From positions 62,001 to 126,000 of the forward strand of contig NZ_PHUF01000007.1 in assembly GCF_002813245.1 (NCBI RefSeq): 64,000 nt of DNA, in the 5' to 3' direction. Made by a program: the position numbers and the translations under genes. The notes beneath the pieces are model-generated. The model was not told the origin of the DNA. It saw only the letters and a list, made by a program, of their open reading frames with translations, and searched no databases. Below are positions 60,873-64,000 of this stretch, piece after piece (position 1 is the stretch's first letter; every line of letters starts with the position of its first letter). The stretch is from Novosphingobium kunmingense. GTDB lineage: Bacteria > Pseudomonadota > Alphaproteobacteria > Sphingomonadales > Sphingomonadaceae.

Positions 60873-63392
60873 ATGAAGAAATCCATTCTGCGCGCTTGCG
60901 CGTCTGCCGTAGCACTGGCGGCCGCAGCATCGATCGCCGCGCCGACTTTCGCACAAGACGCGGCGGCGCCGGCTGACAGTGAGGAAACCGGTCTCGACGA
61001 GATCGTCGTCACCGCATCGGGACGCGACAAGAGCCGGCTCGACAGCTCCGTTTCCGTAACCAGCGTCGATGCTGAACTGGTCGACGCGTTCAAGCCGAGC
61101 TCCGAAGCCGAAGTGTTCCGCATGATTCCCGGCATCCAGGTGCCCGGTACGTCCGGTCCGGGCGGCAACTCGAACATCGCGGTGCGCGGCCTCCCCGTCG
61201 CAACCGGGGGCTCGCCGTTCGTCCAGATCCAGGAGGACGGGCTGCCGGTCGTGCTGTTCGGCGATATCCAGTTCGGCAACAACGACTACTGGACGCGCTT
61301 CGACGCCAGCGTCGAGCGGGTTGAATCGGTTCGCGGCGGCGGCTCGACGACCTTCGCCTCGCAGGCTCCGGGTGCCGTCATCAACTACATCAGCCATACC
61401 GGAAAGAAGGAAGGGGGCTTTGTCTCGCTTTCCAAGGGCGTGAACTACGATGAAACGAAGGTCGATTTCCGCTACGGCGGTCCGATCAACGACACGTTGC
61501 GCTTCCACCTCGGCGGTCAGTTCAAGACCGGTCGCGGTCCCCTTGGCGCCGATTTCAACGTCTCCGATTCGATCCAGGTCAAGGGCAACGTGACCCAGGA
61601 CATCGCCGACGGCAATGGCTACTTCCGCCTGCTGTTCAAGGTCGCCGACACGCAGGAGCCGAACTACACCGGAGCACCGGCGCTCGCGACCCTTAGCGGC
61701 AACAAGATCAGCAATGTCCAGCCCTTCCCCGGCTTCGATGGTCGAAACAGCTCGAACTATTCGATCTACAACCGGGACTTCCTGATCTACAATCGGACCG
61801 GGCAGCTTGAGCGCGTCGAGATGAGCGGGATCAGCACCAAGCAGACCCAGCTCGGCGGCCAGCTTCATTACGAGTTCGACGGCGGCGTCACGGTCGACAA
61901 CAATTTCCGCTGGTCGAAGCTCAGCGGCAGCTTCGCATCCCCCTTCCTCAACGTGCGTCGCGCAGCCGGAATCGTCGGTTCGACCGTCAACGGCCAGGTG
62001 GTCGGCTCCATCCGCTATGCCAGCGGGCCCAACGCGGGCCAGGTTTTCACCGGGACCTATGTCGACGACAACGTCAACGTGCGCACCAATATCCGCGACC
62101 TTGGCAGCCTTGCCAACGACCTGACGATCGCCGGCAAGTTCGCACTGGGTGCGTTCGACCTGACGGCGCGTGGCGGCTTCTTCTACATGAACCAGGACAT
62201 CGCGATGGATTGGCACGTGAACAAGTCCTTGCGCGAGGTCAGCGGCAACAATCCCTCGCAACTCGACCTGTACAACACCGCTGGCGCGCGGATGACGGTC
62301 GAAGGCATCTCGGGCTACAACAACAACTGGGGCAACTGCTGCGCCCGCGACTATGACCTGTCCTACACCAACACCGCGCCTTACGCGGCGCTCGAACTGG
62401 ATTCGGACGATTTCGCGATTGACGGTTCGGTCCGCTTCGAGAACATCAAGGCATCGGGTGGCGGCCGTACCGGCGGGGCGGAATTCAACGTCAACTCGAA
62501 CGGCGTGCTGATCCCGACCATGACGGCGAACGGCGCAAGCGAAGTGCTCGATTACAGCCGCAACTACGTCAGCTGGACGGCTGGCGCGCTGTGGAAGGCC
62601 AATTCGAATACGAGCCTCTTCGTCCGAGCATCGCGCGGCGGGCGCTTTAACGGGGACCGTCAGACCTTCGGCGGAAAGATCGCCAGCAACGGCGCGCTCT
62701 GCACCGGGGCGATGGCGGCGGCCGGCACGATGGGCTGTTCGGCCGATGGGGTCACGCCGTCGGTCGACTTCGTCAAGCAGTACGAGCTTGGCCTGAAGAA
62801 CCGCGGCGATCTTGCTGGCGGGCGCTACACCGTCGAAATCACCGCTCTGAAGGGCAACTTCAAGCAATCGACCTTCGAACTTTCGGCAACCCGCTGCCCC
62901 GGCGGATCGGGTGGCTGCGTGATCGACGCGCGGTACAAGTCGTATGGCGCCGAATTCTACGGCACCTACAACAATGGCGGATTTACGCTGGTCGGCAACG
63001 CCACCTGGACCAAGGCGACCCGTTCGGGCGTCGGCTCCGGCGGTACTCCGACGCCGTTCACCCGCGCGCCCTACATGCCTGATCTGGTCTACACGGTGCA
63101 GGCCAATTACGACATTCTCGATGCCGCGACACTGGGTCTCAATGTCACCGGCCAGACGAGCATCATCGACGATGCCGGCCGGCAATACCCCGGCGGCGCA
63201 GTGGTCGGCGTGAACCTGCGCGTCATGCCGCTGAGCAACATCGAACTGGGCATCCAAGGCTACAACGTGTTCAACCGCTACGACCTGCGCGGAAGCGGAA
63301 ACATCGCGGACGGATCGACCAGTCCGATCGTGTTGGGCACTGGCCCGGCGCTTGGTCGCACGTGGACCGCATCGGTCAAGTACAGCTTCTGA
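60873..63392 (+). CDS. TonB-dependent receptor of the oligosaccharide locus
   Basis: 839 residues; GGGGAGAGGG precedes the ATG. Signal peptide to about 27 (APTFAQ), TonB-box region DEIVVTASGRDKSRLDSSVSV, plug motifs IAVRGLPVATGGSPFVQI and VESVRGGGSTTFASQAPGAVINYIS, then the barrel, ending in TASVKYSF. Two cysteine pairs occur in loops (GNCCARDYD; ATRCPGGSGGCV). It is divergent from the LacI gene and probably imports the raffinose- or sucrose-type substrate, like SuxA-type receptors of Xanthomonas. Substrate is inferred from the neighbours. Confidence 0.92.
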   Translation: MKKSILRACASAVALAAAASIAAPTFAQDAAAPADSEETGLDEIVVTASGRDKSRLDSSVSVTSVDAELVDAFKPSSEAEVFRMIPGIQVPGTSGPGGNSNIAVRGLPVATGGSPFVQIQEDGLPVVLFGDIQFGNNDYWTRFDASVERVESVRGGGSTTFASQAPGAVINYISHTGKKEGGFVSLSKGVNYDETKVDFRYGGPINDTLRFHLGGQFKTGRGPLGADFNVSDSIQVKGNVTQDIADGNGYFRLLFKVADTQEPNYTGAPALATLSGNKISNVQPFPGFDGRNSSNYSIYNRDFLIYNRTGQLERVEMSGISTKQTQLGGQLHYEFDGGVTVDNNFRWSKLSGSFASPFLNVRRAAGIVGSTVNGQVVGSIRYASGPNAGQVFTGTYVDDNVNVRTNIRDLGSLANDLTIAGKFALGAFDLTARGGFFYMNQDIAMDWHVNKSLREVSGNNPSQLDLYNTAGARMTVEGISGYNNNWGNCCARDYDLSYTNTAPYAALELDSDDFAIDGSVRFENIKASGGGRTGGAEFNVNSNGVLIPTMTANGASEVLDYSRNYVSWTAGALWKANSNTSLFVRASRGGRFNGDRQTFGGKIASNGALCTGAMAAAGTMGCSADGVTPSVDFVKQYELGLKNRGDLAGGRYTVEITALKGNFKQSTFELSATRCPGGSGGCVIDARYKSYGAEFYGTYNNGGFTLVGNATWTKATRSGVGSGGTPTPFTRAPYMPDLVYTVQANYDILDAATLGLNVTGQTSIIDDAGRQYPGGAVVGVNLRVMPLSNIELGIQGYNVFNRYDLRGSGNIADGSTSPIVLGTGPALGRTWTASVKYSF

Positions 63393-63431
63393 TCGGGTCG
63401 CAATGCTCCGTCGAAGGGCATGCGCAAGGAA

Positions 63432-63458
63432 GGAGAGGCAGCCGTTGGCTGCCTCTCC
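63432..63458 (+). terminator. Strong hairpin after TonB receptor
   Basis: GGAGAGGCAGCC (63432-63443) and GGCTGCCTCTCC (63447-63458) form a perfect 12-bp stem with a GTT loop, 40 bases after the receptor stop. It is not followed by a T-tract. Confidence 0.6.
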
Positions 63459-63497
63459 GCACTTGTCCGGAAGGGAGCGTAACGACTAGAATCAGAT

Positions 63498-64000
63498 ATG
63501 TCCGCGAGCCGTTCCCTCGATGGTGCCAGCCTCCGCGCGAGCGCTTTCGCTCTGCGCGAGGGCCAGGACTACGTCGCGGCAGAGAGACTGTTTGCCGCTG
63601 GGTCCGCTGCCTTGCCCAACGACGCCGCGCTGGCCTTCGGCTTGGCGCAGACCCGGTACGAACTGGGCCATGACGCCGCGGATCTGTTTGCGCGGGCCGA
63701 AAGCCTCGTGCCGAACCACCCCGACATCGTGCGCAACCACGCGCTGGCGCTGATCTCGGAAGGCCGCCAGGCCGAAGCAAGGGACCTGCTGGAATCCCGG
63801 CTGGCCCGCCATCCCGACTGGCTCGACGGTCACAAGGCGCTTGCCACGTTGAACTGGACCAGCGGTGACAAGACCGGCTTCACCGACCATCTGGCCGCAG
63901 CGTGCCGCGCCATGCCGCACGCGCAACCGCTGTGGATGGCCTGGTTCGGCAATCTTGCCCAGGCCCGTGCCTGGCTGGCCGCCGAACAGGTGCTGGACGA
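63498..64000 (+). CDS. TPR-repeat protein, N-terminal part (runs off window)
   Basis: From ATG 63498 the frame stays open to the window end (about 167 residues). The sequence is helical with tetratricopeptide-like repeats: REGQDYVAAERLFAAGSAALPNDAALAFGLA, ELGHDAADLFARAESLVPNHPD, EGRQAEARDLLESRLARHPDW. Proteins with such TPR starts next to sphingomonad TonB receptors often continue into another domain (for example an oxygenase), which cannot be seen here. The hairpin at 63432-63458 separates it from the receptor. Confidence 0.75.
   Translation, partial: MSASRSLDGASLRASAFALREGQDYVAAERLFAAGSAALPNDAALAFGLAQTRYELGHDAADLFARAESLVPNHPDIVRNHALALISEGRQAEARDLLESRLARHPDWLDGHKALATLNWTSGDKTGFTDHLAAACRAMPHAQPLWMAWFGNLAQARAWLAAEQVLD

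Noticed and set aside
60837-63257. 806-residue minus-strand frame opposite the last TonB receptor
   Set aside because: Receptor has signal peptide, plug motifs and a C-terminal aromatic; the antisense frame is compositionally biased noise.
1-64000. CRISPR arrays, tRNA/rRNA genes, prophage or insertion sequences
   Set aside because: I looked for regularly spaced repeats, tRNA-like cloverleaf arms, transposases and integrases and saw none; a tRNA or covariance-model scan could still find something small.

Overview
The window is GC-rich and densely coded, with many TGATG/ATGA start-stop overlaps, and reads as a chromosomal segment of an alphaproteobacterium of the sphingomonad type (Sphingomonas/Novosphingobium relatives). 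The grounds are five TonB-dependent receptors (TBDRs), each beside a catabolic or scavenging gene set, a TamA/TamB pair, and the general style of the proteins. The taxonomic call is inference. No rRNA, tRNA, CRISPR array, insertion sequence or phage gene was recognised.

Layout. 0-2.1 kb: the end of a TBDR coupled to a beta-propeller phytase. 2.1-8.1 kb (minus): a signalling operon of a CHASE3/GAF hybrid kinase with three receivers, stand-alone CheR and CheB, and a receiver-kinase, with no chemoreceptor. 8.4-9.5 kb: an orphan LacI regulator. 9.5-16.2 kb (minus): tamA-tamB plus a small coupled lipoprotein. 16.4-22.1 kb: a TBDR, a TetR regulator, an SDR dehydrogenase, a cupin and a zinc alcohol dehydrogenase; two matching TetR-type operator candidates suggest one regulon.

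22.4-37.3 kb is the most unusual stretch. It holds a vanadium-haloperoxidase/PAP2-like protein with an altered active site and five PstS-like periplasmic binding proteins without any pstCAB permease. It also holds a CitMHS citrate transporter and a TctC-type periplasmic binding protein fused through a membrane helix to a cytoplasmic LuxR-type DNA-binding domain, an apparent one-component transmembrane regulator, plus a siderophore-type TBDR. Two of the binding proteins form a half-module/full-module pair as adjacent genes; the same two modules are fused in a third gene. Two Pho-box-like repeats lie in the divergent promoter regions of this stretch.

37.4-38.9 kb is a scar of broken genes: a response regulator with an internal stop and a lost C-terminus, a LysR fragment, and a 4-hydroxy-2-oxovalerate aldolase fragment, with two small intact-looking genes among them. 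38.9-48.9 kb: a GntR-controlled operon (GntR, HMG-CoA-lyase type enzyme, hydantoinase/oxoprolinase A and B, type III CoA-transferase, isochorismatase-type amidohydrolase) divergent from a TBDR, which looks like degradation of a cyclic amide or imide of unknown identity.

49.1-63.4 kb is a raffinose/sucrose-type locus: ROK fructokinase, GalE, sugar MFS transporter, GH36 alpha-galactosidase, GalT, GalK, cytoplasmic GH68 and GH32 fructosidases, LacI regulator and TBDR. Related LacI-type palindromes lie before each transcription unit. The oligosaccharide would cross the outer membrane through the TBDR and the inner membrane through the MFS protein, then be split in the cytoplasm to galactose (Leloir pathway), glucose and fructose. 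A TPR protein begins at the right edge.
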